DNA of 64,000 nucleotides from Methylobacterium platani (GTDB taxonomy: Bacteria > Pseudomonadota > Alphaproteobacteria > Rhizobiales > Beijerinckiaceae): assembly GCF_001653715.1 (NCBI RefSeq), contig NZ_LWHQ01000028.1, positions 1-64,000 on the forward strand, given 5' to 3'. The notes under the pieces were generated by a model. The model ran no database searches. It saw nothing but the letters and a program-made list of their open reading frames with translations, and was not told the DNA's origin. Positions 17,868 to 26,883 of the stretch are shown one piece after another. The first letter of the stretch is position 1. Each line of letters starts with the position of its first letter. The position numbers and the translations under genes are program-made.

Positions 17868-17919
17868 ACCTCGTGCTATCACCCGCGTTGGTTCTCAGGA
17901 ACACGCAACGGAGACTGAC

Positions 17920-18201
17920 ATGCGCTCGATAATTTTAGGCCTTACCTCGGTTCTGGCTTTTGCTGGCTCGGCTGCTGCCCAGACCCCCGCCACTCCTGCC
18001 GCCCCAATAGCTCCGGGAGTGACCGGCACCGTAGCGCCGTCCCCGGGCAACACTGGGTCCAATCCCAACGTTACAGTCGCTCCGGGAGGCACGGGGGCTT
18101 CGACCATCCAGACCGACTCTGCGGCGGGTGGGAACGCGGGCCAGCCGTCCCGAGCTGTCCCTCAGGGCAGCAGCAATAGCGGTGGTGGCAGCAGCCAGTA
18201 G
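17920..18201 (+). CDS. Small secreted Gly/Ser/Thr-rich protein
   Basis: Encodes 93 aa: a clear signal peptide (MRSIILGLTSVLAFAGSAAAQ, cut likely after AAA) followed by a low-complexity Pro/Thr/Gly/Ser region without cysteines. Such proteins are common in methylobacteria and have no assigned function. It begins 52 bases after the receiver gene. Confidence 0.6.
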   Translation: MRSIILGLTSVLAFAGSAAAQTPATPAAPIAPGVTGTVAPSPGNTGSNPNVTVAPGGTGASTIQTDSAAGGNAGQPSRAVPQGSSNSGGGSSQ

Positions 18202-18272
18202 TCTGGCGACCATTCCGGACACGGCTGATAGCTTGCGTTCTGTCAGGCACCGCCGCCCGCCAATGTCTTACC

Positions 18273-18300
18273 CCTCAGACAGGTATCCTGCTGTCTGAGG
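18273..18300. repeat. 10-bp perfect inverted repeat
   Basis: CCTCAGACAG (18273-18282) and CTGTCTGAGG (18291-18300) with an 8-base loop, in the gap between the secreted protein and the HWE kinase. It may be the terminator of the first or an operator of the second; no T-run follows. Confidence 0.5.
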
Positions 18301-18547
18301 AGGGCGAGCTACCACTACCGGGCAGTGCGCCCTCGCACATCCCGTAGGCCCCGCCCAAAGCTAGACCTTCGGCACGCTCGCAGGCCCCTTCGGCCTGTCC
18401 CGGCTCGGCGGCAGCCTAGTGCCGCGTTCCGCCCCCTCACGGGTGCTGGGCTGCCGCCTCTTTCTCTTTCCAGCGTGGCAAAAACGACCAGGACCGATAA
18501 GATGGCTGGGCGCGCAGGTGACCTGCACCTCGCCCCAGCCGAAGCCG

Positions 18548-21382
18548 ATGCAAATCAGGTTGCCTGACCCGTTTCTCGTTTCCGATCCAGCGCGCCTCGC
18601 GGCTCTGGATGCATTCGACGTCCTCGATACCCCGACCGAGTCGGGTTTCGACGATGTGGTGCGCCTCGCAATGCGTCTTTGTGCGGCGCCTGTCGCTCTC
18701 GTCAGCCTCGTTGCCGCCGACCGCCAGTGGTTCAAGGCTAACGTCGGATTTCCGCGGTGCGAAACCGACCTTGAGAGTTCGGTTTGCAAGTTCGCGCTTG
18801 CCGAGCCCGACCTCCTTATCATTTCGGACCTCGCCGCTGATCCGCGCACGGCATCAAACCCCCTTGTCACGGGGGAGCCGCACATTCGCTTCTACGCCGG
18901 AGCACCTTTGCGCCTGACGGGCGGCGCGGTCGTGGGCTCGCTGTGTGTCATCGATACCGTCCCCCGACCCGCAGGGTTGACCCTGGAGCAGAGCGATGAC
19001 CTGCGCGCCTTGGGTCGTCAGGTGGTCCTCCTGCTTGAGGCGCGCCGATCTATGGCCCGCGACAGGGCCGAAGCTCTCGAGAAGGGGGAGGCACAGGCCT
19101 CCGCACTCGCGCGCGCTGCAGTAAGCGAGGCGCAGAACGTCTCCCTGCGCATCAGCGACCAACGCTCGCGTTTCGCCCAGGAGGCCGGGGGCGTCGGCAC
19201 CTACGAACTCGCCGTCGCCTCCAGCATGATGCAGGTGTCAACAGAATTCTGCCGCCTCTACGGTGTGCCGGTCGCGCCCCTCTACTCGGCCGCAACCTTC
19301 GAGGCGCTGGTGCTGCCCGAGGACGCGGGCGTGCGCTCCAGCGACGCGAGCCGCGAGGATGGCAGCGCGGTACTGGACATCGAATACCGCATCCGCCGGG
19401 CGGATGATGGCGAGCTTCGCTGGATCGCGCGGCGGGCAACCTTCATGCGCGATGAGAGTGGAGCTGTCGTCGCCATGTTCGGCACCGTGCGCGACGTGAC
19501 CGAGCGCCGTGCGGTGCAGGATGCCCTACGCGCCAGTGAGGCGTTGGCACAGGAGAACATCCAGCGGGTCCAGCTAGCGCTCGCAGCCGGGGCGATCATC
19601 GGCACCTGGAACTGGGACATCCCCTCGGACTGCTTCACCATCGACGAGGCCTTCGCCCAGACTTTTGGGCTCGATCCGGTTCTAGGCCGCGAGGGCATCC
19701 CACTCGCTCAGATCGTCGCGACCGTGCATCCCGACGACCAGGCCGGGCTATCGGCCGCCATCACCACCGCGATTTTGCGGGGCGGCGCCTACGCCCACCA
19801 GTACCGGGTGCGCCGCGCAGACGGGCGGTACTACTGGATCGAGGCCAACGGCCGGGTCGACAGGGCGGAGGATGGCACACCGCTGAGCTTCCCCGGCGTC
19901 CTGCTCGACATCGAGGAGCGACGCGCTGCCCAGGCCGCGCTGACCGCGAGCGAGAGCCGATTGAGAGCGCTCGTGACCGCCGGCGCACAGTCGGTCTACC
20001 GGATGAGCCCGGACTGGCAGGAGATGCGCCAGCTCGACGGGCATGGCTTCCTTGCCGACACGGTAGCGCCGAGCATGCGCTGGCTCGACTCCTACATCGA
20101 TCCCGCCGACCGCCCGGAAGTGATGGCAGCGATTGAGGATGCGATCCAGCGCAAGGGCACGTTCGAGCTTGAGCATCGGGTACGGCGGGCCGATGGAAGC
20201 TTTGGCTGGACGCTCTCGCGCGCCGTGCCTCTCTTCGAAGAGCATGGCGAGATTGCCGAGTGGTTCGGGGCGGCGAGCGATGTGACCCCCCGTCGAACCG
20301 CCGAGGCACGGCAGGCGGCCCTGGTCACGGTGGGCGACCAGTTGCGCGACCTCGGTAGCATACCCGACATTGTCCACGCGGCGGCCGGGATCGTCGCACA
20401 GGTGCTCGGCGCGACGCGCGCCGGTTACGGACTGGTTGATGCCGCGCGCGCGAGTGTCGACGTTCCAACCGACTGGTGCGCACCGGGGATCGCCTCTGTC
20501 GCTGGCCAGCACGACTTTCGCGACTACGGCTCCTACATCGAGGATCTACGGCACGGTGCAGCCGTCCTGATCGAGGATGTAGAACGCGACCCCCGCACTC
20601 GAGAGAGCGCCGCGACACTGCTCGCGATCGGTGTTCGGGCACTGATCAACGTGCCCGTGATGGAACGCGGGCGTCTCGTTGGGATCGGCTTCATCCACTC
20701 CGATCGTTCCCGCGCCTTCTCAACCGAGGAGCTGGCCTTCGTGAGGGCTGTGGCCGACAGGGTTCAGGTCGCCGTCGCACGGGTGCAGGCAGAGGCGCAG
20801 CAGGCGCTGCTGAACGGCGAACTGTCCCACCGGCTCAAGAACACCTTGTCGATGGTGCAGGGCATCGCCGGCCAGACGCTGCGCAGTGTCCCGGATCAGG
20901 CCCCGGTGCAGGCGTTCTCGCAGCGTCTCATCGCATTATCGCGGGCACATGACGTACTCCTGCAGGACAGCTGGGCGGCTGCGCCGATCCATAGCGTTGT
21001 CGAGCGTGTGCTATCCCTACAGTCCCCCCTGGACCGCTTCCGGATCGTGGGGCCGAACCTAGCGCTTTCCCCGCAGGCGACACTGTCGCTGTCTCTGCTA
21101 TTGCACGAGTTGACCACCAATGCAGTCAAGTACGGTGCGCTCTCAAACGAGGCGGGAACGGTCAGCGTGGCGTGGTGGGTCGAGGATGACGAAGAGCGAA
21201 CGGTCGTTCTCACTTGGCAGGAGCGCGGTGGCCCACCGGCACAGGTACCGACGCGACACGGCTTCGGAGCGCGGCTGATCCAGATCGGGCTGGTGGGAAC
21301 CCGCGAAGCGCAGCTGAGTTATACCACGTTGGGCTTTGACGCTGAGTTTCGCGCTCCTAGCTCGCAGGTGGTTGCGTCGTGA
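18548..21382 (+). CDS. Multi-sensor HWE-family histidine kinase (GAF-PAS-PAS-PAS-GAF-HWE)
   Basis: Cytoplasmic sensor kinase of 944 aa with no membrane segment. Order: GAF (~10-160, ADRQWFKANVGF), three PAS domains (~200-320, 330-450, 460-590; each with an RRADGxxxW motif), a second GAF (~600-740) and an HWE kinase core. The core has ELSHRLKNTLS with the phospho-accepting His, HELTTNAVKYGALS (N box), the defining WQERGGP and HGFGARLI. Start MQIRLPDPFLVSD is chosen because upstream residues are Pro/Arg-rich. HWE kinases often respond to light or redox and signal to single-domain receivers; one such gene follows 35 bases downstream. Confidence 0.92.
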   Translation: MQIRLPDPFLVSDPARLAALDAFDVLDTPTESGFDDVVRLAMRLCAAPVALVSLVAADRQWFKANVGFPRCETDLESSVCKFALAEPDLLIISDLAADPRTASNPLVTGEPHIRFYAGAPLRLTGGAVVGSLCVIDTVPRPAGLTLEQSDDLRALGRQVVLLLEARRSMARDRAEALEKGEAQASALARAAVSEAQNVSLRISDQRSRFAQEAGGVGTYELAVASSMMQVSTEFCRLYGVPVAPLYSAATFEALVLPEDAGVRSSDASREDGSAVLDIEYRIRRADDGELRWIARRATFMRDESGAVVAMFGTVRDVTERRAVQDALRASEALAQENIQRVQLALAAGAIIGTWNWDIPSDCFTIDEAFAQTFGLDPVLGREGIPLAQIVATVHPDDQAGLSAAITTAILRGGAYAHQYRVRRADGRYYWIEANGRVDRAEDGTPLSFPGVLLDIEERRAAQAALTASESRLRALVTAGAQSVYRMSPDWQEMRQLDGHGFLADTVAPSMRWLDSYIDPADRPEVMAAIEDAIQRKGTFELEHRVRRADGSFGWTLSRAVPLFEEHGEIAEWFGAASDVTPRRTAEARQAALVTVGDQLRDLGSIPDIVHAAAGIVAQVLGATRAGYGLVDAARASVDVPTDWCAPGIASVAGQHDFRDYGSYIEDLRHGAAVLIEDVERDPRTRESAATLLAIGVRALINVPVMERGRLVGIGFIHSDRSRAFSTEELAFVRAVADRVQVAVARVQAEAQQALLNGELSHRLKNTLSMVQGIAGQTLRSVPDQAPVQAFSQRLIALSRAHDVLLQDSWAAAPIHSVVERVLSLQSPLDRFRIVGPNLALSPQATLSLSLLLHELTTNAVKYGALSNEAGTVSVAWWVEDDEERTVVLTWQERGGPPAQVPTRHGFGARLIQIGLVGTREAQLSYTTLGFDAEFRAPSSQVVAS

Positions 21383-21417
21383 TCCGGGCGGTGACGGGTT
21401 CTCTCCGGGGGGAATCC

Positions 21418-21804
21418 ATGACAATTGAAGGCACCGAGCGCCGGCCAATTGTGCTTCTCATTGAAGACGAGCCGATCCTGATGATGGCCCTGTCGGACCT
21501 CATCGAGGAAGCGGGCTGCGCGGTCGTCGAGGCGACGACGACCGTCAAGGCGATCCGCATCCTGGAGGCCCGCATGGACATCCGCGTGGTGGTGGCGGAT
21601 CTGGACATGCGCGGGTCGGCAATGGGACTGAAGCTGGCTGCCTTGATTCGGGACCGGTGGCCGCCGATGGAACTCATCCTGACGGGGGCCGTGAAGCCGG
21701 AACTGGCGAACATTCCGGCTCGAGGTGTGTTTCACGACAAGCCGTTCAACCACGCCGGCATCGTCGAAAGCATCCGCGCTTTCACGTCAAACGGCCAGTT
21801 GTAG
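21418..21804 (+). CDS. Single-domain response regulator
   Basis: A CheY-like receiver alone, 128 aa: LLIEDEP, VVVADLDMRG (phospho-Asp), ILTGAVKPE (Thr) and FHDKPFNH (Lys). The ATG at 21418 has GGGGGAATCC before it; a GTG at 21379 overlapping the kinase stop is possible. Position directly after the HWE kinase suggests it is the cognate phospho-acceptor. Confidence 0.9.
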   Translation: MTIEGTERRPIVLLIEDEPILMMALSDLIEEAGCAVVEATTTVKAIRILEARMDIRVVVADLDMRGSAMGLKLAALIRDRWPPMELILTGAVKPELANIPARGVFHDKPFNHAGIVESIRAFTSNGQL

Positions 21805-21970
21805 ATCGCTTTGTCGTGACGCCGGGTGACACGACACATGCTGGCATGTCATTTGATTTCCTTATGTACAATGCTGATATGACCAAGAGCCCCTAACAGA
21901 ACTCGCTCTTATACCTGCTCAGTGTCTGACATTACAAGAGCAAAGGAGATTTAGATAGGTGCTCTGAGTC

Positions 21971-22279
21971 CTATTTTGCGATAAAGCCTTGAGCCCGCCT
22001 ATAGGCCATCCGGGTCATGCATGCGTGCCACGGATCGCTCGCATCTAGATCGTCCCAGGTAGGGAAGCACTCGATGCGCCGGCGGGTATGCTCGTGTAGC
22101 TTGCGGGCAATAACAGCAAGTTGCATAGAATGGGCAGGAGGGCGGGTTGTCGACGCTCCCGCAGGGCAAATCCGTCGGACTCGGATGCGCCGAGCCAGCT
22201 GCTTTAGGCCTAGCACCGCGCCCGTCCCGCAAGCCAGCACCAGAGGGGATATGGAAGCGGGGTAGGCGGTGCGAGTCAT
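21971..22279 (-). CDS. Small hypothetical protein
   Basis: Encodes 102 aa, MTRTAYPASISPLVLACGTGAVLGLKQLARRIRVRR..., with CTGGAGG eight bases before the ATG. One N-terminal hydrophobic stretch could be a membrane helix. The rest is basic and ends DPWHACMTRMAYRRAQGFIAK. No family recognised. It is convergent with the receiver gene at 21418. Confidence 0.5.
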   Translation of the reverse strand: MTRTAYPASISPLVLACGTGAVLGLKQLARRIRVRRICPAGASTTRPPAHSMQLAVIARKLHEHTRRRIECFPTWDDLDASDPWHACMTRMAYRRAQGFIAK

Positions 22280-22614
22280 AGCGCCTCCAGGCCTCTTCCA
22301 GATTTTCCCGACGCTACCTGGATCGGCGGCTCGTTGGCTCAACGCCAGTTCACTTTTGAGTATCTTGTATGTCATTGCCCAGATTGCGCCTGGCTGCGAA
22401 GCTATCAACGAACTGGTGTGGTGATGCCTCTCTTTCAATGGCAGGAATCGCCAGTCATATAATGTAGGAAATACGACATTATATGTCAGAAACAGACTAA
22501 ATATTCTCAAAATAGATTGAATCGCTACTTTTTAGGTTGTGATTTTTGATTTATATGTTGACACCAACGAGTATGGGGTGTGCATGCTCGCGGGCGACTT
22601 ATTTGGATCGTGCG

Positions 22615-22851
22615 ATGCCTACATTTTTCTTCGACATCCATGATGGAAAGTGGATTTACGATGACGTGGGGGTTGAATGTGAAAATATCGCGGAGGCTTG
22701 TCGACACGCGAAGCGCGCTCTGCCTGCGATAGCGCTTGACAATATATCGCAAGACGATGATCGTCACGCGATCACAGTTATCGTCACCGATAACGATCGT
22801 CGTCCGGTCTATACTGCTAGTCTCATAATTATTGGAATGATGATAAGCTGA
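22615..22851 (+). CDS. DUF6894-like small protein
   Basis: Encodes 78 aa starting MPTFFFDIHDGKWIYDDVGVECENIAEACRHA, the pattern of the MPR-[FY]-FF-D family (DUF6894) that is abundant in Methylobacterium and related genera and has no known function. The upstream in-frame extension to 22546 lacks family similarity. Surrounding DNA is AT-rich. A second member lies at 59090-59332. Confidence 0.75.
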   Translation: MPTFFFDIHDGKWIYDDVGVECENIAEACRHAKRALPAIALDNISQDDDRHAITVIVTDNDRRPVYTASLIIIGMMIS

Positions 22852-23179
22852 TAATATTGCATTACAATATTGAATTAATATTTACACGGCCGCTTGATCT
22901 CGCCCCGCTTTAAACGAAGGGCTTGCACGAACTTCCCAGAGAGAGTGCCAGCGTGTCCAACCTGTGAGCAGAAGCACAACAGGATGATGAGCAGGATGCC
23001 GACGAAGCTTAAGCCGCCTGTACGTGGCGCCTACCAGCGTATAAAATGAGTCGCTTCGGGTTTTTCTGAGACTGTTTGATTAAATAAATTCACGATCATG
23101 CTGCAATCGTGAAGCTATCCATTTCTTTTATTTTGTCTCATTTCTATTACGGCCGATATTTATTTTGTTGAAAAATGCT
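22852..23179. other. AT-rich intergenic region
   Basis: No gene seen. The stretch is AT-rich at both ends (22850-22890 and 23080-23175) with a GC-richer centre. It lies downstream of both flanking genes, so it should hold terminators, but no clean hairpin was found. Confidence 0.4.
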
Positions 23180-23953
23180 CTAGACGCGTCGAGAAAGGTG
23201 CAGGTACTCAGGATTGAAGCTGCAAAAATTTCGTAGACGAGCCAAGTTTGGAACTTTCAAGTGTCTGTGCTTTAGATCGACCAGACCTAAGAAGCGCAAA
23301 TGTTGTAGCGTACGGTTGGCGTGCACAATCGAGAAGCCTAGGATGTCGGCCAGATGGACTTGTGTCAGAGGTAGAAAACAACCCGTTTCTCCCGCCAATC
23401 CGACGACCTGCAAACGCAGCAGAAGCTCACAGAAGAGATGAGCCATCCGCTGATCCGCCCCACGTTGCCCGAGGTTCGTCAACCACTCGCGCAGGATTCC
23501 TTGTTCCACCAGCGTCGCCCAGCAGAGCGCCTGCGCAATGCGGGGATGGTTGCTGGTCAGATCGACAATCGTGCTCCGCGGAATCTCCACGATCTCACAG
23601 GCTGTCAGGGCAGCGATGGAGTGGTCCATGCGGTTCAGGATGGCGACGTGCAGGTCGCACGTGTCTCCCGGTACGAGCAGGCCGAGGATGTGGCGCTGAC
23701 CGTCAACCAGGATCTTGTAGCGGCAGGCGAAGCCCCGGGTCACGAGAAACACGCTCTCGGGGCGATCGCCTTCTCGGATCAAGTCGACCTGGGAGGAAAC
23801 CCTCCTCCTCTGGCTCATCACCCCCATCAGCGTCCCTCGATCTTCATCCGTCAAACCGACGCTGCGTTCGAGCTTGGCGATCAAGGCATGGGAGTCGGGC
23901 AGCGGGACGTCCGCGGCGTCCGTCGGGACCGGCCGCTGCGATGGTTCGGTCAC
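23180..23953 (-). CDS. Crp/Fnr-family transcriptional regulator (third gene of Crp operon)
   Basis: Regulator of 257 aa: N-terminal cyclic-nucleotide-like sensor fold (residues ~25-150, LIREGDRPESVFLVTRGFACRYKILVDG) and C-terminal winged HTH (~165-240, LTQVHLADILGFSIVHANRTLQHLRFLGLV). No FNR-type cysteine cluster is seen. It is closely similar to the Crp protein encoded at 24251-25018 over most of its length, so one arose by duplication. It lies 34 bases downstream of the small partner gene at 23988-24254, making an operon Crp-small-Crp. Confidence 0.9.
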   Translation of the reverse strand: MTEPSQRPVPTDAADVPLPDSHALIAKLERSVGLTDEDRGTLMGVMSQRRRVSSQVDLIREGDRPESVFLVTRGFACRYKILVDGQRHILGLLVPGDTCDLHVAILNRMDHSIAALTACEIVEIPRSTIVDLTSNHPRIAQALCWATLVEQGILREWLTNLGQRGADQRMAHLFCELLLRLQVVGLAGETGCFLPLTQVHLADILGFSIVHANRTLQHLRFLGLVDLKHRHLKVPNLARLRNFCSFNPEYLHLSRRV

Positions 23954-23987
23954 GATTAACTCCCTGTTCGCGGCGGTGCCGTCCGGC

Positions 23988-24254
23988 TCATCGTTTCAAC
24001 CGTTGCCGGAGCCATCGGGCCGCCGCCTCCGGCGTGTCGAAGGTGGGGGCACGCAGTCCTGCCAGGCGGCCGAAGCCGGCCTCGAGGAACCAGCCGCGGA
24101 GCTGTTCGTGACCGGGCGTATCGAGGCGCACGAGCACGCCGACCAGCAACCCGTTGGCCATCACGAGCAACCCCTGACGATCATCGCTGTCCGTGTCGAC
24201 GCCGATCGGCTGAAGCACAACAAGCGTCTCGACGTTGTGCGGCGGCTTCATCAT
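23988..24254 (-). CDS. Small protein coupled to Crp regulator (WFLEAGFG family)
   Basis: Encodes 88 aa; its ATG overlaps the stop of the upstream Crp gene by four bases (ATGA). The core GLLVGVLVRL...GWFLEAGFGRL...PTFDTPEAAARWLRQRL matches the protein encoded at 37445-37687 (GFLVAVLVRL...RWFLEAGFGRV...PTFADLDEAQAWIQHRL), which is coupled to another Crp gene in the same way. Predicted to be a small alpha/beta protein: two strands then an amphipathic helix. No known family recognised. Conservation of the pairing suggests it works with, or senses for, the regulator. Confidence 0.75.
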   Translation of the reverse strand: MMKPPHNVETLVVLQPIGVDTDSDDRQGLLVMANGLLVGVLVRLDTPGHEQLRGWFLEAGFGRLAGLRAPTFDTPEAAARWLRQRLKR

Positions 24255-25018
24255 GAGCTTCGTCGGCCAGTGCTCGGCCATGGAATGTTGCGGCGCACAC
24301 CCCACCGCGTGTTCTTCAGGTGCAGGTAGTTCGGGTTGTAGCCGCACAAGGCTTTCAACCGCGTCACGTCCAGAATGGTCAGGGTCCGGCGCTTGAGCGC
24401 GATCAAGCCGAGCGCGCGAAGGTCGCGTAGCGTGCGATGCACATGCACGTTCGACAGGCCCATGGTGTCGGCGATGTCGATCTGGGTGAACGGGAAGCTG
24501 AAACTGTTGCCCGTCACACGGCCCACGGCCTCCAGCCGCAGCAGGAGCTCGCAGATGAGATGGGCGATCCGCAGGTTGGCCGGGCGGCCTCCGACATTGA
24601 CGAGCCATTCCCGCAGAACGGCTTCGTCGACGAGGGCGCACCACATCAATGCCTGCGTGACCCGAGGATGGTCGTTCGTGATCTCGACGATGGCCTGTCT
24701 CGGGATATCCACGACTTGGCAGGCTGTGATCGTGCCGATATTATGATCCATCTGATCGAGAATGAAGACATTCAGGTCGCAGAAGTCGCCGGGCACGAGA
24801 TAGGCCATGATCTGGCGCTGCCCGTCCGGCAGCACCTTGTAGCGGCATGCGTAGCCATCGAGGATCAGATGAACGCTGTTCGGCGGATCGCCCTCGCTGA
24901 TCAGGTCGGTGCGCGCGGGCACTCTGCGAATGCGGAGCGTCAAGGCACTCAATGCCTTGCGATCTGCCTCGGTCAGTTCCTCGAAGCTCTCAAGCTTTCG
25001 GATCAGTGCGTCCTGCAT
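24251..25018 (-). CDS. Crp/Fnr-family transcriptional regulator (first gene of operon)
   Basis: Regulator of 255 aa with sensor fold (residues ~10-130, SEGDPPNSVHLILDGYACRYKVLPDGQRQIMAYLVPGDF), a dimer helix and HTH (~165-225, FTQIDIADTMGLSNVHVHRTLRDLRALGLI). The ligand pocket is not of the classic cAMP type as far as I can judge. The end PSTGRRSS is unlike its paralogues and overlaps the next gene by four bases. A long dyad at 25030-25066, 12 bases before its start, is a probable operator. A further Crp gene diverges from it. Confidence 0.9.
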   Translation of the reverse strand: MQDALIRKLESFEELTEADRKALSALTLRIRRVPARTDLISEGDPPNSVHLILDGYACRYKVLPDGQRQIMAYLVPGDFCDLNVFILDQMDHNIGTITACQVVDIPRQAIVEITNDHPRVTQALMWCALVDEAVLREWLVNVGGRPANLRIAHLICELLLRLEAVGRVTGNSFSFPFTQIDIADTMGLSNVHVHRTLRDLRALGLIALKRRTLTILDVTRLKALCGYNPNYLHLKNTRWGVRRNIPWPSTGRRSS

Positions 25019-25029
25019 CAGCTACATCA

Positions 25030-25066
25030 GTCAGAAAGATGCGACAATGTATGTCGTAAATCTGAC
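25030..25066. promoter_or_regulatory. Nested inverted repeat, probable operator between divergent Crp genes
   Basis: Inner arms TGCGACA (25040-25046) and TGTCGTA (25052-25058) match at six of seven positions around ATGTA; outer arms GTCAGA (25030-25035) and TCTGAC (25061-25066) are perfect. It lies immediately before the leftward Crp gene and about 130 bases before the rightward one. Crp-family proteins bind ~22-bp dyads with a 4-6 base centre, which fits. Confidence 0.55.
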
Positions 25067-25198
25067 CTCCGCACAGTCCTATGATTGTTTTCTTGCGGCT
25101 GAGGACGATTAAGATCATACAGTGCGCCGTCGCTTGCACATGCAACCCGGCGCAAGCGGTGAGGATTGTTGGCTCCCGCCCCCAACGAGGTCGGGATC

Positions 25199-25921
25199 GT
25201 GTCCGTCCAGAGAGCGTGCCACAACCGTCTGCTTGCGGCACTTCCGCCAGCGGATTTTGCCCGGCTTCAACCCCACCTGATGACGGTGCCGCTCAGGATC
25301 GGGGAGGTGCTCATGGCGCCCGGCACGCCGATCCGGCACGTCCTCTTCGTGGAGGATGGCATCCTCTCGGTGATCGCGACGGCGTCGGACGACCGGCAGA
25401 TCGAGCTGGCATTGATCGGCCGGGAAGGCCTCGTCGGGCTGCCGGTCCTCATGGGCACGGACCGGAGCGTGCATGAGGGACGGGTGCAGGCGAGCGGCTA
25501 CGCCTGGTGCCTGGAGGCGGACGCCATGCGTGAGATCCTCGGGACCAGCCCCGACCTGCATGCCTTCCTGCTGCGCTACGCCTATTCCGTGACCGTCCAG
25601 ATCGCCGGCACCGCGCTCGCCAACACGCGCTACAAGGTGGACCAGCGTCTCGCACGCTGGCTCCTGATGTGCCACGACCGCACCACGGGCGACGAATTGC
25701 CGACGACGCATCGCTTCCTGTCGCTGATGCTCGGCATCAACCGTCCGGGACTGACGACCGCACTGTCGGTGTTCGAGCAGGCCGGCATGATCCGGACCGA
25801 GCGCGGCACCATCACGATCCGCGACCGGGCCGCGCTGCTCGCGAAGGCCGGAGCCTGCTACGGCGGTCCGGAGGGCGAGTACGAGCGCCTTCTCGTCGAA
25901 GGACGCCCGGTCTCCCGGTAA
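25199..25921 (+). CDS. Crp/Fnr-family transcriptional regulator, divergent
   Basis: Regulator of about 240 aa of a different Crp subgroup from its neighbours: sensor fold (APGTPIRHVLFVEDGILSVIATASDDRQIELALIGREGLVG) and C-terminal HTH (RFLSLMLGINRPGLTTALSVFEQAGMIRTERG). The pattern '...ALIGREGLVGLPVLMG' is common in alphaproteobacterial Crp proteins linked to stress and phage-type islands. GTG 25199 is favoured; TTG 25166 also gives an in-frame start. It converges on the PHA depolymerase gene. Confidence 0.87.
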   Translation: MSVQRACHNRLLAALPPADFARLQPHLMTVPLRIGEVLMAPGTPIRHVLFVEDGILSVIATASDDRQIELALIGREGLVGLPVLMGTDRSVHEGRVQASGYAWCLEADAMREILGTSPDLHAFLLRYAYSVTVQIAGTALANTRYKVDQRLARWLLMCHDRTTGDELPTTHRFLSLMLGINRPGLTTALSVFEQAGMIRTERGTITIRDRAALLAKAGACYGGPEGEYERLLVEGRPVSR

Positions 25922-25986
25922 GCCACGCTCGCGAGGCGCCCTGATCGTCGTCCCGCTCTCGCCCTTGCCGTGCGCCCGGCGCGGCA

Positions 25987-26883
25987 TCACCGGCGCGGGT
26001 TCGCCATGAAGAACCGCAGCATCTCGCGGCTGGCGTCGGGGCCCGCCGGATCGGTGTGGGAACCGGCCGGATGGCCGCCGGCCCAGGCATGCCCCGCGCC
26101 GTGCAGAATCCACTGTTCCGACGTCCAGGTGCCGGCCGGTTCGGTGAGGAAAGTGCGGGTAAACGCGGTCCCGCCGCTGGAGCGCCCCTCGACGGTAGTG
26201 ACGATCAGGTCCGAATCGGGTCGTGCCTGGGCGACGGCCTGGTCGCCGTTGATGGGGGCGACGGTCGTATCCCGGTCGCCGTGGAAGACGATGGTCGGCA
26301 CCGGATTCGTCGCCTGCCGCTGCGGCAGCAGGGCACCCCGATACATCGTGGGCAGGGCCAGGAGCATCGAGCCGGCCGAACCGCAGGCGAGGCCGGAATG
26401 GATGCCGACGGCCGCGTAGAGGTCCGGATACGTCATCGCCATGACGGCGGCGGCGGCGCCGCCCGACGAGAAGCCCGCGATGTAGACCCGTGCCGGATCG
26501 ACGACGAAGCGTCCCATGATCTCCCGCGTGAGGCCGGCCAGGATCGACGGCTCGCCCCGCTCGCGCTGCTGATCCGCGTCCCGGAACCAGTTCCAGCTCT
26601 TGGTGATGTTGGCCGACCGCGGCTGATCCGGATAGGCGACGAGGAAGCCCTGCTCCTCCGCCAGGCGATCCATGTTCGTGCCGATGGCGAAGTCGCGCGC
26701 CGATTGCGAGCTGCCGTGCAGCATCACCACCAGCGGTCGGGGGCCGTCCCCGGGGCCGGACGGCACGAACAGGTCGTAGGCCCGGCTTCCGGCAGAGTTG
26801 CGGAACCGGCACTCGAGCGCCCGGGGCCGGTCGATCGACAGCCCCGAGGCTCCGGTCTGGTCGATCCTGAAATTCATGGTCAT
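25987..26883 (-). CDS. PHB depolymerase/feruloyl-esterase family hydrolase
   Basis: Alpha/beta hydrolase of 298 aa of the LpqC/short-chain PHA depolymerase type. Visible: oxyanion region MLHGSSQSARDF, nucleophile Ser139 in GFSSGG, acid HGDRDTTV and the His in HGAGHAWAGG. No signal peptide is obvious with ATG 26883 (MTMNFRID), so it may be intracellular or the start may differ. It would cleave poly-3-hydroxybutyrate-like polyesters or small esters; a phasin gene lies 13 kb away. Confidence 0.88.
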   Translation of the reverse strand: MTMNFRIDQTGASGLSIDRPRALECRFRNSAGSRAYDLFVPSGPGDGPRPLVVMLHGSSQSARDFAIGTNMDRLAEEQGFLVAYPDQPRSANITKSWNWFRDADQQRERGEPSILAGLTREIMGRFVVDPARVYIAGFSSGGAAAAVMAMTYPDLYAAVGIHSGLACGSAGSMLLALPTMYRGALLPQRQATNPVPTIVFHGDRDTTVAPINGDQAVAQARPDSDLIVTTVEGRSSGGTAFTRTFLTEPAGTWTSEQWILHGAGHAWAGGHPAGSHTDPAGPDASREMLRFFMANPRR

